A stretch of DNA of 64,000 nucleotides from contig NZ_LR027573.1 of NCBI RefSeq assembly GCF_900605015.1, forward strand, positions 924,727 to 988,726, written 5' to 3'. The notes under the pieces were generated by a model. That model was not told where the DNA came from. It saw nothing but the letters and a program-made list of their open reading frames with translations, and made no database searches. Shown piece by piece: positions 27,657-37,013 of this stretch; position 1 is the first letter of the stretch; each line of letters starts with the position of its first letter. Origin of the DNA: Olsenella sp. Marseille-P4559 (GTDB lineage Bacteria > Actinomycetota > Coriobacteriia > Coriobacteriales > Atopobiaceae). Made by a program: the position numbers and the translations under genes.

Positions 27657-28195
27657 TCACGCAGACCGGCCCGCACGGCTCGCACGCTCCTTCTTCTTCC
27701 TGTATGCTGTAAGGACCAGCAGCGAGACCCCGCCGGCGCAGGCTGCAACGCACACCTGGAGAAGACCCCATGTGGCGTCTCCCATAACCGGCACCTTGAC
27801 GCCGAGAATCTCCGCGGGTGCCGGCTGTTCGGGCTGGGGCACCGGCTGACCAGCAAAGCCATGCGAGAAGGTTAGACCGTCCGCAACCGCAGCGTTACCA
27901 ACGCCGAGCGGGAAGCCTTTGGTGGCATCCCCCGTCATGGCGAAGGCGTACTTTAGGATTGGCGTTGAGGTACTTCTCGTTGTCCTGACCCTGGACCAGC
28001 GGATGGCCGATGCCCGTGCCATAGAGCGTGAGCCAACCAACCACATCCGGGTTGACCGCCACAAGCTCGCCAAAGCTAGGGTCATTGCTCTCGGCTGGCC
28101 CGTACGAGGCGAAATTCTCCTCGCTCGCCTGGCTCTCAACCCGGTTGTTGTCGAGCACGGAGTATGCAGTGAAGAGGACCACGAGCAGCACGGGA
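27657..28195 (-). pseudogene. Remnant of a sortase joined to the C-terminus of a wall-anchored surface protein
   Basis: The 5' part (~28195-27960) encodes a class-B-like sortase start (a hydrophobic helix, then ELVAVNPDVVGWLTLYG and PLVQGQDNEKYLN). It then loses frame. The other frame continues as a surface protein tail (GFAGQPVPQPEQPAPAEIL, then VPVMGD, a hydrophobic helix and RKKKERASR), which resembles a degenerate LPxTG anchor. Neither half has a catalytic part. Deletion plus frameshift, probably tied to the IS30 remnant beside it, removed the rest of a pilin/sortase locus. Confidence 0.6.
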
Positions 28196-28523
28196 AGAAC
28201 TCAGACACCCAGGTCACGGCACTCAAGGGACGGCCGCTCGAGACCATCGCCCCGACCAGGGCAAGGAGTTCGCGAGGCACGTGGAGGTCACCGAGGCCTA
28301 GGGGCCCAGCTCTACTTCTGCGAGCCCCACCACCCATGGCAGAAGCATCGTTGAGAACGCCAATGGCCTGAACAGGGAGTTCTTCCCGAAAGGCACGGGC
28401 TTCGCCAAGGTCACGGACGAGGAGGTCCAGCACGTCTTCCAGATGATTAATGACAGGTCGAAGAAGGTCTTGAGGTACAGGACGGCCGACGAGATCTACC
28501 GGGAGATGTTGCACTCAGTTTGA
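28196..28523 (+). pseudogene. IS30-family transposase, 3' fragment with frameshifts
   Basis: Three frame segments together read as the C-terminal third of an IS30 transposase: RPLETIAP.DQGKEFARH, then LYFCEPHHPWQ, then ENANGLNREFFPKGTGF and VLRYRTADEIYREM to a TGA at 28521. At least two stops or frameshifts break it and the N-terminus is missing. Its left end abuts the truncated sortase. Confidence 0.75.
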
Positions 28524-29058
28524 CAATCTGCCTTGCAAAACGGGGAAGCGTGAACTCAACGAGCCGTCTGACCAGCGGCTATTTTTATTTCCAGCTCCGC
28601 GAAATCGCCCCAAAAACCGGAACTCACCTGGAACTCGGTCCCAAGCTCCACTTCGGCACGCGATAGCCGAGAATAAACGCAGCCCACTGGGGAGTAAACG
28701 CCGGGGCTGCGAAAGCACCGAACGATGGCGAGCAGCTGAGTTCACGCCAAAAAACGAGCGCCGTCGAGTCCTCCCCAGGCTTTGCTAGGGAAGTAAATCT
28801 CACTCACTAGGAGGTAAAGCCCTGAGCGGGGAAACGATGCTTGACTCACGCATTTGAGTACCTGTTCGCCGATAAGGTGAAGGGGCATGCGAGTTGCCGG
28901 CAACTACTTCTCTAGACATTCGACCCAGGTGCCGGGGCGTACCGTCCGTCGCCCATCCTCGCAATAACTGCTTCTATATTGTCCGTTTAAGGGTAGTACT
29001 TTTAAAAAAATAGCAAATATGCTACTCTTAAGTCGGAAATAACGAGAGGAGAAGGGGC
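28524..29058. other. Gene-free spacer before the DUF4143 gene
   Basis: No convincing gene. Near 28550-28585 a weak stem precedes TATTTTTATTT. The right end is AT-rich promoter-like DNA with the palindrome TAGCAAATATGCTA (29011-29024) and a GAGAGGAG ribosome site for the next gene. Confidence 0.45.
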
Positions 29059-30297
29059 ATGGCAGACCGTCTCTATCGCCGCGAGGCATACCTAGAGAAG
29101 ATTCGTCCGTTCGTCGACGATACGGGAATCATCAAGGTGGTGACGGGCATCCGCCGCTGCGGCAAGTCCTGCCTCATGGAGACGGTCGCCGAGGAGGTCA
29201 TCGAGCACGGCGTGCCGGCGGGAAACATCATCTTCATCGACCTAGAGAAGCGTGGCCTGAGAAGCGTCAAGACGCCCGACCAACTCGAGGCAGTCATCGA
29301 GGGGCGCATACCGTCCGGCACCGAGGGCACCGTGTACCTCTTCATTGACGAGGTCCAGAGAGTCGAGGGTTTCGAGGAGGTCGTCAACGCCTACCGCGCC
29401 GATGGCGGGTTCTCGGTGTTCATCACCGGGTCGAACTCCTATCTGCTGTCCGGCGAGCTCATGACCAACCTCACCGGCCGCTACATCGAGATAGAGCTGT
29501 TCACCCTCACGTTCTCCGAGTACCTCGAGATGCGCGAATTCTTGGGAAAGCCTGCGGCTCCCGAAGCACAACTGTTCCGCGAGTTCCTGCGCTACGGCGG
29601 CTTCCCCAAGTCACTGGAGCTCGACGACCCGCAGGCCAAGGCGCGCTACATCGAGGAGGTCGTCGGCCAGATCATCGACAAGGACATCCGCTCGCGCCAC
29701 AAGATACGCAACCGGTCCACCTTCGAGAAGGTGATGACCTACATCATCAACAACTTCGCGGCGCCAACGAACCTGACCGGCATCGCAGAGTACCTGCGCA
29801 ACACACAGGGGATCCCCATCAAGCGCGAGACGCTCGCGAGCTACATCGAGCTGCTGGTGAAGGCGAAACTGCTCTACCGCTGCGACCGCTTCGACATGAA
29901 GTCGAAGCGGTCCCTGCAGGGCGGCGAGAAGTACTACCTCGCCGACACGGGCATCTACTTCGCCCGCAACGTCAATGCCACCATGGACTACGGACCTCTG
30001 CTCGAGAACGCAGTCTACACGTACCTGAAGTACAAGGACTACCGCGTGAGCGTCGGGCGGATCGGGAAGCTGGAGGTCGACTTCATCGCACGAAGGGCCG
30101 ACGAGGGATACGCCTACATACAGGTGTCCCTGTCGGTTGCCGATAGGGCCGTCGAGGAGCGCGAGTACCGGCCGTTCTCGCGGGTGCGCGACAACTACCC
30201 ACAGTACCTGCTCACGCTGGACCCACTGCCTCTCGAGAGGGACGGGGTCACGCACCACAACCTCGTCGAGCTCATGGCATCCAGCGACGAGCTGTAG
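29059..30297 (+). CDS. AAA ATPase with C-terminal DUF4143
   Basis: A 412-residue protein. Residues ~20-150 hold an AAA domain with an unusual Walker A (GIRRCGKSCLM) and Walker B (VYLFIDEVQRV). The C-terminal half is DUF4143 (GEKYYLADTGIYFARN, LENAVYTYLKYK, GRIGKLEVDFIARR), a restriction-endonuclease-like fold. These proteins are common in accessory DNA; their function is not established. ATG 29059 follows GAGAGGAG. The upstream palindrome at 29011 may be an operator. Confidence 0.88.
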   Translation: MADRLYRREAYLEKIRPFVDDTGIIKVVTGIRRCGKSCLMETVAEEVIEHGVPAGNIIFIDLEKRGLRSVKTPDQLEAVIEGRIPSGTEGTVYLFIDEVQRVEGFEEVVNAYRADGGFSVFITGSNSYLLSGELMTNLTGRYIEIELFTLTFSEYLEMREFLGKPAAPEAQLFREFLRYGGFPKSLELDDPQAKARYIEEVVGQIIDKDIRSRHKIRNRSTFEKVMTYIINNFAAPTNLTGIAEYLRNTQGIPIKRETLASYIELLVKAKLLYRCDRFDMKSKRSLQGGEKYYLADTGIYFARNVNATMDYGPLLENAVYTYLKYKDYRVSVGRIGKLEVDFIARRADEGYAYIQVSLSVADRAVEEREYRPFSRVRDNYPQYLLTLDPLPLERDGVTHHNLVELMASSDEL

Positions 30298-30400
30298 GGG
30301 GCGTTCCGGAAGATGCGCATTTGAGGGCACCGGTTCCAATAGATACAACTGTATACGACTAGATGCTAAGAGAGAGGAAAAGAATGCGCTAGCTGGGCCT

Positions 30401-30415
30401 ACTCCCACTCGATGG
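30401..30415 (-). other. Attachment-site-like scar matching the 3' end of guaA (left copy)
   Basis: On the minus strand the sequence reads ACCATCGAGTGGGAG then TAG, coding TIEWE-stop, the conserved end of GMP synthetase. No guaA coding precedes it here. The same 15 bases (ACTCCCACTCGATGG on the plus strand) recur at 50357-50371. guaA 3' ends are known integration targets of tyrosine-recombinase islands. The rest of 30298-30666 shows no gene. Confidence 0.5.
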
Positions 30416-30666
30416 TCACATCGCCGGAAAACCGTCCGTATCGTGCAATGCCGTATCGTATCGTCCGCCTGGTGTCACCACGTTCGCGCTTTCCGCGAGT
30501 CAATGTCGAATCAGGCTCTGATTCGGGACGTTAGGGAGTAGTTGCATCAGGGCGCGAAATCGCTGCGAAACAGGCGTTCACTGCGCAACTGCTCCCCGAA
30601 TCCCCAGGAAGAATGGTAGCGGGTGGCCTGGCGAGTGATTCGGTACCGTGAGCTCGATGCCGGTAG

Positions 30667-30969
30667 TCAGCGGAACAGCTCGTCATGGGAGCCGGTCCTC
30701 TGGAAGTAGGCGATACCGGACTCCGTTCTCCAGATCACGAGCCAGTCGCCGGCGTTCGCCACATGGCACTCGCTGCTACCCGCCCATTTGCCCGAAAGTC
30801 GGTGCATGTTGTGCCTCTGCTTTAAGATTTCCTGGGACTCCGAAGTGTTGGCGATTACGAGGTCGACGACCTCCTCGAGTTCTCGCAGGTCCCAGTTCCG
30901 CTTGGCCGCCTTCTTCTTGAGGTCGCGGCTGAACGCGGGCGTGAACTTCGCCTGAAGGTGTCCCGTCAT
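30667..30969 (-). CDS. YafQ/RelE-family mRNA-interferase toxin
   Basis: A 100-residue RelE-superfamily toxin of the YafQ branch. Seen: LKQRHNMHRLSGKWAGSSEC, GDWLVIWRTESG and the C-terminal RTGSHDELF, which carries the family's catalytic His. It would cleave mRNA on the ribosome when freed of its antitoxin. Its ATG overlaps the antitoxin stop by four bases (ATGA), the usual arrangement. Confidence 0.88.
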   Translation of the reverse strand: MTGHLQAKFTPAFSRDLKKKAAKRNWDLRELEEVVDLVIANTSESQEILKQRHNMHRLSGKWAGSSECHVANAGDWLVIWRTESGIAYFQRTGSHDELFR

Positions 30970-31238
30970 GAGAGTGCCGCCTGGATGAGGTCGTGTCCGG
31001 AGCTGAAACTCTCGCCCTTCCCGGAACGGATCATCTCGTCGGTCTCCTTGATGGCCGCAAGCGACTCGTCGTTCGGCTCGGGATCGGACAGCGTGAGGGG
31101 GATCCTGTTCTCCCTGATCATCTGGAGGTAGAAGGCGCGTGTGACCGAAGATAGGTCGAAGCCGAAGTGCTCGGCTACACGGGAAGCCCCCTCCTTGACA
31201 TCGCTGTCGACGCGGATGGTTACCGATGAAGCCGCCAT
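30966..31238 (-). CDS. DinJ/RelB-family antitoxin
   Basis: A 90-residue ribbon-helix-helix antitoxin. The N-terminal RHH (SSVTIRVDSDVKEGASRVAE) and the conserved FYLQMIRENRIPLTL stretch are typical of DinJ. The C-terminal tail would wrap the YafQ-like toxin encoded next. It probably autoregulates the pair. AT-rich promoter DNA precedes it (31240-31290). Confidence 0.88.
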   Translation of the reverse strand: MAASSVTIRVDSDVKEGASRVAEHFGFDLSSVTRAFYLQMIRENRIPLTLSDPEPNDESLAAIKETDEMIRSGKGESFSSGHDLIQAALS

Positions 31239-31419
31239 GTACTACCTCCATTTCATAATGTAAGTACATTGTCATTATATCGCCTTACGCATACATTTCA
31301 ATAGGATCAGGATGCACTCCGCACTCGGATGAGTGACGCCGGCCGAATTCGGGAGGGCGCACGGCGGAATCGGCAACACAGGGATTTGACACTTAGCCAC
31401 TAGTCACCGAGCTGTCTCA

Positions 31420-31460
31420 AGCCACAAATTTCAGGGCTTACCTGGGGTTTGTGGCTTTTC
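31420..31460 (+). terminator. Hairpin terminator in the 31.4 kb spacer
   Basis: AGCCACAAA (31420-31428) pairs with TTTGTGGCT (31448-31456), followed by TTTTC. No intact gene feeds it on the plus strand. Confidence 0.6.
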
Positions 31461-31506
31461 TCATGGGTCGGTCTATGGTGAGACATCCTGACTTTTGCAG
31501 TTTGAA

Positions 31507-31548
31507 GAGGCCGTTTGACCCACTTTACCTGGTCAAACGGCCTCTTTT
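31507..31548. terminator. Strong bidirectional terminator beside the transposase remnants
   Basis: GAGGCCGTTTGACC (31507-31520) pairs perfectly with GGTCAAACGGCCTC (31531-31544), then TTTT. It may be the terminal inverted structure or terminator of the decayed IS whose transposase end lies next to it. Confidence 0.7.
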
Positions 31549-31585
31549 GCGTTGAATGTTTCCGGACGGCGCACCGTCCGTCCCG

Positions 31586-32277
31586 CTATCCCCAGCCGAT
31601 CTTCCTGCCCTTGGCGAAGAGCGCCTTGACGTCGCGGGTGCGCATCCACCTCCTGGGAGCGTCCAGGCCGACGAGCGCGAAGACCTCGTCCGTGAGGTCG
31701 GTCCTGTGGTCGAAGAGCCACCAGCCGCCGCCTGCGTAGGAGCAGTCGAGCGCGCGCATGTCGTCGAGCAGCGCCCCCGCGGAGGGATGCGAGGGCAGCG
31801 CCCCCTGCGAGAGACGGACTATGAGGAGCGCCGGGTAGCAGGTCAGGAAGTGCGCCCTCATGTGCTCCCTGGCCCAGACGCAGACGGGCCGGGAGGAGAG
31901 CCCCCCGGTCTTGGTGACGCGGAACGACTCCTCGATCCTCCAGAGCTCGCGGTCGGCTTGGCTGACATGGAAGGCTCCTCCCTCTCGGCTGCTCTCGCCC
32001 AACTGTACACGGTGGCTGCATTGAGCGCCCCGAGCGCCCCGGCCACACCCTTTCCGCCCATTCCGCCCTGCACGAGCCTGACGGCCTCTGCCTTCGTCTC
32101 GGAGTCATGGTGGCTGAAAGGACGGCCGGCCGTCCTCACATGCGCGGCATCGTTCTCCCGGATCCAGGCATACATGGTCTGCCTGCAGGGATATCCAAGC
32201 CTGCGGATCGCGAGGGTGACCTTCCCGCCGCACCCCTCGAGGACTTCGAGCGCCCCCCTTCTTCTGTTCTGGCGCAA
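31586..32277 (-). pseudogene. Composite transposase remnant (IS3-like orfA and IS1634-like C-terminus)
   Basis: From 32277 to ~31990 the minus strand encodes an IS3-type HTH segment (RRGALEVLEGCGGKVTLAIR, LGYPCRQTMYAWI, SETKAEAVRLVQGGMGGKGV). In another frame from ~31960 to 31586 it encodes the C-terminal part of an IS1634/IS4-type transposase (REL WRIEESFRVTKT, REHMRAHFLTCYPALL). The two belong to different families and are joined without a complete catalytic domain. This is debris of nested insertions. Confidence 0.65.
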
Positions 32278-32604
32278 AGCTCATTGCAGACTCCTGACTG
32301 GACCGCATCGGGTCCAACTTCTCGTCCTCATGCCCCGATCCGTATGCATACTCATATGATTCCCTACAAAGCCTGTATGGCGGAAATCAGCAAAGCATCG
32401 AATACCGTGAGCGGGCTGACAGAGTGTGCGCAGCCTTGGAATCAAGGTTTTCCATCTTGCCCACAGCCGGCGCAGAACACAATGAACCCCGCCCCCCTGA
32501 GCTCATTTCATGGCGGCCATGGGAGAATACTCGTAAAAATATCGCGAAGGGCCGCACATTTCGGGCTGCTTTCACGTTGTAGTAGGTAGGGGAGGTGGTT
32601 TGGC
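32278..32604. other. Gene-free spacer upstream of the sigma-factor operon
   Basis: No coding frame is convincing. The right part (32520-32600) should hold the promoter of the sigma operon, ending in an AGGGGAGG ribosome site at about 32588-32596. Confidence 0.4.
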
Positions 32605-33102
32605 TTGCCTAGACGGGAGATCGGCGGCCTGGATCCGGACCGGGCGCGCGAGATTGCCGAGGAGTGCTACGACGACGTGCTGGCGTACTGCAGGCGCCAC
32701 GCGCCCGCCGGGCACGAGGCGGGTGACCTCGCGCAGGAGACGTTCCTGCGCTTCGTGCGTGCCCAGGGGTACCGCGAGCGCGGCAAGCCCATCGCCTACC
32801 TCATGCGGATAGCGAGAAGCGTATGCGTCGACGCCAGCCGCGAGAGGCGGCTGGAGACGGTGAGCCTTGAGTTCGATGTCGCCACCTGCGAGCGCGACGG
32901 ACGCGAGGCGGATCTCGACCTCGCATTGGAGCGGCTGCCAGGCGAGCTGCGCGAGGTCGTGGAGCTGCGGTTTGGCTTGGGGCTCGGGGTAAACGAAGTC
33001 GCCCAGACCCTCGGGATAAGCCGATTCGCGGCGCGCAGGCACATCAAGGCAGCGCTGAAGACGCTCGAAGAGGACTTGAAGGAGGGTGGTCTTGATGGGT
33101 AA
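32605..33102 (+). CDS. ECF-type sigma factor
   Basis: A 165-residue sigma-70-like protein. Region 2 is at residues ~25-75 (CYDDVLAYCRRH, AGDLAQETFLRFVRAQ) and region 4 at ~105-160 (LERLPGELREVVELRFG, VNEVAQTLGISRFAARRHIK). Start TTG 32605 with a strong GGGGAGG site. It overlaps the next gene, a membrane protein, and leads a four-gene operon with an ABC exporter, so it likely directs transcription of that transporter in response to an envelope signal. Confidence 0.85.
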   Translation: MPRREIGGLDPDRAREIAEECYDDVLAYCRRHAPAGHEAGDLAQETFLRFVRAQGYRERGKPIAYLMRIARSVCVDASRERRLETVSLEFDVATCERDGREADLDLALERLPGELREVVELRFGLGLGVNEVAQTLGISRFAARRHIKAALKTLEEDLKEGGLDG

Positions 33103-33895
33103 GGCGGAGCGAGCGAGGCTCGAAATCGAGCTCTCCCAGCACTATTCCGCCCAACGGGAGGAGGCGGACCCGAACACTATCGACTCGCTCGCGCAGGCCA
33201 TGGCCGCCGAGGACGAGCGGACGAGCAGGGCCCATGGCCGCCGGATGGGGTTCGCCCAGTTCGTCGCATCCCAGGTGCGCTACATCCCTCTATGGACTTG
33301 GGTCGCGCAGCTGGGGATTGTCGCGCTCATGCTCGCCGCGGCGAGCAGCACCGCGGACGCGAACCTCGCGAAGCTCGTCATCGGCGTCCTCTCCGCCGTA
33401 ACCGTGCTCGTCGGCATGCCCAGCGTGCATGCGAGCAAGCTGCACGGTGTGGCCGAGCTGGAGTACTCGTGCCCCAGCAACGCGGTGAGCGTGATGGTGG
33501 CGCGCCTGATCGTTCTGGGTTGCTCGTCGTCACTGGTGGTTGCCCTCATGGTTGGTGCGGTCGCGTCCTCCCTGGACGCCAACGCGCTCTCGGTCGCGCT
33601 TTGCGCCTGTCCACCGTTCTTCTGCTCCTGCGCCGGCTCGCTAGCGCTGCTGAGAAGGGCGGCGCCCTCTTCTGCCGCAGTGCTCTGCTGGGCATGGGTG
33701 GCCGCATGCTGCGCCATGCTCATGGCCTTTGCGAGCATATGGCCGGGCATGTACGGGACGGCTTCTCTCGCCTCGTGGATCGCCGCGGCCGCCGTGGCGC
33801 TCGCGTGGCTCGTGCGCGAGGTTGCGATGCTCGTACACGCGGTCTCTGCAGGGCTGGACGCGTTCTCACCGCATATGGCGAAAACCTACCACTAG
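33095..33895 (+). CDS. Polytopic membrane protein, candidate anti-sigma factor
   Basis: A 266-residue protein: a charged cytoplasmic N-terminal segment of ~65 residues (LEIELSQHYSAQREEADPN) and then six or seven hydrophobic helices with many cysteines (ALCACPPFFCSCAG). It overlaps the sigma gene by 8 bases (ATG 33095, AAGGAGG site). By position it could hold the sigma factor at the membrane, but no known anti-sigma domain is visible. A bacitracin-type accessory role is the alternative. Confidence 0.7.
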   Translation: MGKAERARLEIELSQHYSAQREEADPNTIDSLAQAMAAEDERTSRAHGRRMGFAQFVASQVRYIPLWTWVAQLGIVALMLAAASSTADANLAKLVIGVLSAVTVLVGMPSVHASKLHGVAELEYSCPSNAVSVMVARLIVLGCSSSLVVALMVGAVASSLDANALSVALCACPPFFCSCAGSLALLRRAAPSSAAVLCWAWVAACCAMLMAFASIWPGMYGTASLASWIAAAAVALAWLVREVAMLVHAVSAGLDAFSPHMAKTYH

Positions 33896-33909
33896 ACAAG
33901 GATTGCAGT

Positions 33910-34785
33910 ATGGAACTCACATTGGATCGGCTGACCAAGCAGTTCGGGGCGAGGATAGCCGTGGACCGCGTGTCGGCCAAACTTTCCCCGGGCGTGACGG
34001 GGCTTTTGGGCGCGAACGGCGCGGGCAAGACCACGCTCATGCGCATGGTCTGCGACGTGCTGCGCCCCACCGGCGGGCAGGTTCTGCTCGGCGGGCGCGA
34101 CGCCCTATCGATGGGCGACGAGTATCGGGCGCTGCTCGGCTACCTCCCACAGGATTTCGGCTACTACCCCGACTTCTCGGCGCTCGAGTTCATGCGCTAC
34201 ATGGCCACGCTCAAGGGCTTCTCCAGCCGAGACGGCCGCGCCCGCAGCGTGCAGCTGCTCGATGAGGTCGGGCTTGCCGACGACGCGCGGCGCAAGGTGA
34301 AGACCTTCTCCGGCGGCATGAAGCAGCGCCTCGGGATCGCCCAGGCCATGCTAAACGACCCTGCCATCCTGGTGCTCGATGAGCCCACGGCCGGCCTCGA
34401 CCCCAAGGAGCGCGTGCGCTTCCGCAACCTCATCGCCAGCTTCGCCCAAAACAAGATCGTGATACTTTCCACCCACATCGTGGGCGACGTGGAGTTCATC
34501 GCCAGCCGCATCCTCGTGATGCGCGAGGGCAACTTCCTCATGAACGGCACGCCTGAGCAGGTGATTTCACAGGCTGCGGGCAAAGTGTGGGAATGCCATG
34601 TGGAGGCGCATCGCGCCGAGGAGATGTCGGCGCATATGCTCGTGGCCAACGTGCGCTATGCCACAGACGGGCATGCGGTGGTACGCGTGGTGGCAGACGC
34701 CTCGCCCATGGAAGGGGCGCAGACAGTCGAACCCACGTTGGAAGACCTGTACCTGCACGCGTTCCGCGACGCGGGCATCCATTAG
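33910..34785 (+). CDS. ABC transporter ATP-binding protein (BcrA/NatA type)
   Basis: A 291-residue ATPase with Walker A GANGAGKTT, Q loop YLPQDFGYY, signature FSGGMKQRLG, Walker B ILVLDEPTAGLD and the C-terminal extension usual for drug or peptide exporters. It pairs with the permease that follows 9 bases later. Start ATG 33910, third gene of the sigma operon. Confidence 0.92.
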   Translation: MELTLDRLTKQFGARIAVDRVSAKLSPGVTGLLGANGAGKTTLMRMVCDVLRPTGGQVLLGGRDALSMGDEYRALLGYLPQDFGYYPDFSALEFMRYMATLKGFSSRDGRARSVQLLDEVGLADDARRKVKTFSGGMKQRLGIAQAMLNDPAILVLDEPTAGLDPKERVRFRNLIASFAQNKIVILSTHIVGDVEFIASRILVMREGNFLMNGTPEQVISQAAGKVWECHVEAHRAEEMSAHMLVANVRYATDGHAVVRVVADASPMEGAQTVEPTLEDLYLHAFRDAGIH

Positions 34786-34794
34786 GAGCGCGCA

Positions 34795-36018
34795 ATGGGA
34801 GAGCTCATCAAGTTCGAACTCAGAAAGATAATCGGCAACCGCGCAGGCATGGCGGCGTGCCTGATCGCGCTCGCCTTGCTGGCAGGCATGGCCTTCATGA
34901 ACCTGGCGACCACAACCACGCGCGACTACGCAACGGGCGCCGCCGTGGAGGGACTCGCCGGCCAGCAGACATATCGCAACAACGAGGAGTCGCATGCCGG
35001 CGTGCTCGACGACGCCCGAATTGCAAAAGACGCAGCCACCCTCGATTGCGCCAACGAGCTCGCGGAGGGGACCCCCGGCTATTACGACCTGTCGAGCGAC
35101 GCGATGATCGCCCAGTACGGTCTCGAGTTCTGGCAGCAGACGAGGTTCGTTGCCTCCGACGACTACTACAACGAGATCGTGGGCACGCTCGATAGCGCAA
35201 GCCCGCGCGCGACGAGCCTGCGAGAGGGCTCGCTTGCGAGGGTAGACGCCACGCTGTCCGACGGCTTCGAGCACTATTTCCCCTACAGCGATGCCGAGGC
35301 GTCCTATTGGCGCGGCATGTTCGACCAGATTCAGTGGCCGGTTGAATTCGGCTACGCCGGCGCATGGAAGAACGCCTTGGATTGGGCGAGCTTCCTCGCT
35401 CTCTCGATCGTGGCGCTGTGCATTGCCCTCTCGGGCGTGCTCGCGGGAGAGTACCAGAACCGCACTGCCGCTGTGGCGCTGCCGACGAGACGCGGCAGGA
35501 GGGCTCTCCCCGCCGCCAAGGCCGTCGCGGCGCTCGCGTTCGTCACAGCCTACTGGTGGCTTTGCTCGGCGGTCGTCGTGGGAATCGACGTGGCCGTGTG
35601 CGGCGCCGGAGGGTGGGATCTGCCGGCGCAGGTGGTCTTCGGGTTCGACAACCCGTACCCGCTCACAGTCGGGCAGGCCATGCTCGCCGTCTACGGCCTG
35701 GGGTATCTCGTCGCGATCGGCATGGCGGCGCTCACGCTGCTCCTGTCTTCGAAGATGCGCTCCACGATGCCGGTGGCCGTGATTCCGATGGCGGTGGCCT
35801 TCCTCGGGATGTTCGCCCTCTTCATCCCTCCGCTCGCGAAGCTTGGGGCCCTCACGCCCATGGCGGGACTGAACTTCGCATTCAGCCGCATGGTCAGCTA
35901 CGCGGCGGGGACGGCGGTAATCGACCTTCCCACTGCGCTGGCGATTCTCTACGCAGTCCTCCTAATGACTTGCACACCGCTTGCGATGCGCGTTTTCGCG
36001 AGACATCAGGTAGCCTAG
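34795..36018 (+). CDS. ABC transporter permease (exporter type)
   Basis: A 407-residue permease: helix near the N-terminus (MAACLIALALLAGMAF), a large extracytoplasmic domain of ~160 residues rich in Asp/Tyr, then five helices (LALSIVALCIALSGVLAG onward). This layout resembles ABC-2 permeases involved in peptide-antibiotic export or sensing. The GGAG site overlaps the end of the ATPase gene. The operon stops at an IS481-like fragment that may have cut off its natural terminator. Confidence 0.88.
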   Translation: MGELIKFELRKIIGNRAGMAACLIALALLAGMAFMNLATTTTRDYATGAAVEGLAGQQTYRNNEESHAGVLDDARIAKDAATLDCANELAEGTPGYYDLSSDAMIAQYGLEFWQQTRFVASDDYYNEIVGTLDSASPRATSLREGSLARVDATLSDGFEHYFPYSDAEASYWRGMFDQIQWPVEFGYAGAWKNALDWASFLALSIVALCIALSGVLAGEYQNRTAAVALPTRRGRRALPAAKAVAALAFVTAYWWLCSAVVVGIDVAVCGAGGWDLPAQVVFGFDNPYPLTVGQAMLAVYGLGYLVAIGMAALTLLLSSKMRSTMPVAVIPMAVAFLGMFALFIPPLAKLGALTPMAGLNFAFSRMVSYAAGTAVIDLPTALAILYAVLLMTCTPLAMRVFARHQVA

Positions 36019-36079
36019 ATGTCATGTGCCAACAGGTTGTTGACACATGACGTGACAAAAGGGAGGACTCCTCCAAGCT

Positions 36080-36670
36080 GTGACTTGTCGAAGGTTGCAG
36101 CGAGAGGGGCCCCTGTTCCAGCATTCCAATTCACGGCTCACGCCCCGCGGGCGGCGGAGGCTCGTCGAGCGCGTCCGCGCCGGCGCGCTGGACCACGGCC
36201 GGGGTTCGGGCGGCCGGCTCCTGTGCCTGCACGTGGCGGTCGACGACCGCAGCCGCGTGGCCTACGCCGAGCTGCTCGGCGACGAGCGCAAGGAGACCTG
36301 CGTCGCGTTCATGGGGCGCGCCCGGGACTTCTACCGGGGGCTCGGCGTCGAGGTCGAGCGCGTGATGACCGACAACGGGCCGGGATACCGCTCGCGGCTG
36401 TTCAGCGAGTGGCTCGCGGCGTCCGGCATCGCGCACAGGTACGCCAGGCCCTACAGCCCCTGGCGGAACGGGAAGGTGGAGCGAACGAACAGGACGCTCG
36501 CGCAGGAGTGGCAGTACGCGCGCGCCTACGCGAGCGAGGGGGAGAGGGCTGCCGCCCTCTCCCCCTTCATCGACCGCTACAATTGGGAGAGGCCCCACAG
36601 CGCCTGCGGCGGCCTCCCGCCGATGTCACGCATCGTCGGTGTAAACAACGTCATGGCACACAACAGCTAG
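36080..36670 (+). pseudogene. IS481/IS3-type transposase lacking the N-terminal HTH
   Basis: About 190 codons of a DDE transposase core. First Asp in CLHVAVDDRSRVAYAE, second in VERVMTDNGPGYRS, Glu in WRNGKVERTNRTL, and the C-terminal WERPHSACGGLPP. The HTH half and a start codon are missing. All three catalytic residues survive but the protein could not bind its ends. Confidence 0.75.
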
Positions 36671-36770
36671 AGCCGGTAGGTAGCCCGGCCGTCTCGCACA
36701 TGCGGGGTAAGTGACCCTCCCTCCTTGGGTTGTCCGTTCTCTTGCGCAACCACGTACAGGGAGGAAATCC

Positions 36771-37013
36771 ATGGAGCGATCCAGCATCACGCTGACCGTC
36801 TTGTTCGACGCGCCCTTTTGGGTGGGCGTCTTCGAGCGCGTCGAGAACGGCCGGCTTGCCGTCGCCAAGGTCACCTTTGGCGCGGAGCCGAAGGACTACG
36901 AGGTGCGCGACTTTGTGCTCGGGCACTTCTACGACCTCAAGTTCAGCCCCGCGGTAGCCGCAGAAGAGCACCACACCAGCGAGAACCTCAAGCGTCGTCA
37001 GCGAGCTGCCTAA
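36771..37013 (+). CDS. yjdF: YjdF-family protein (DUF2992)
   Basis: An 80-residue small protein matching YjdF: LTVLFDAPFWVGVFERVENG, VTFGAEPKDYEVRDFVL and a Lys/Arg-rich tail (NLKRRQRAA). YjdF genes in Firmicutes are often controlled by a riboswitch for azaaromatic compounds. The ~100 bases upstream here are hairpin-rich, but I could not fit the published consensus. ATG 36771 follows GGGAGG. The function is unknown. Confidence 0.85.
   Translation: MERSSITLTVLFDAPFWVGVFERVENGRLAVAKVTFGAEPKDYEVRDFVLGHFYDLKFSPAVAAEEHHTSENLKRRQRAA

Noticed and set aside
36671-36770. A yjdF (azaaromatic) riboswitch
   Set aside because: Expected by gene context, but the short leader did not fit what I know of the consensus; not reported as a feature.
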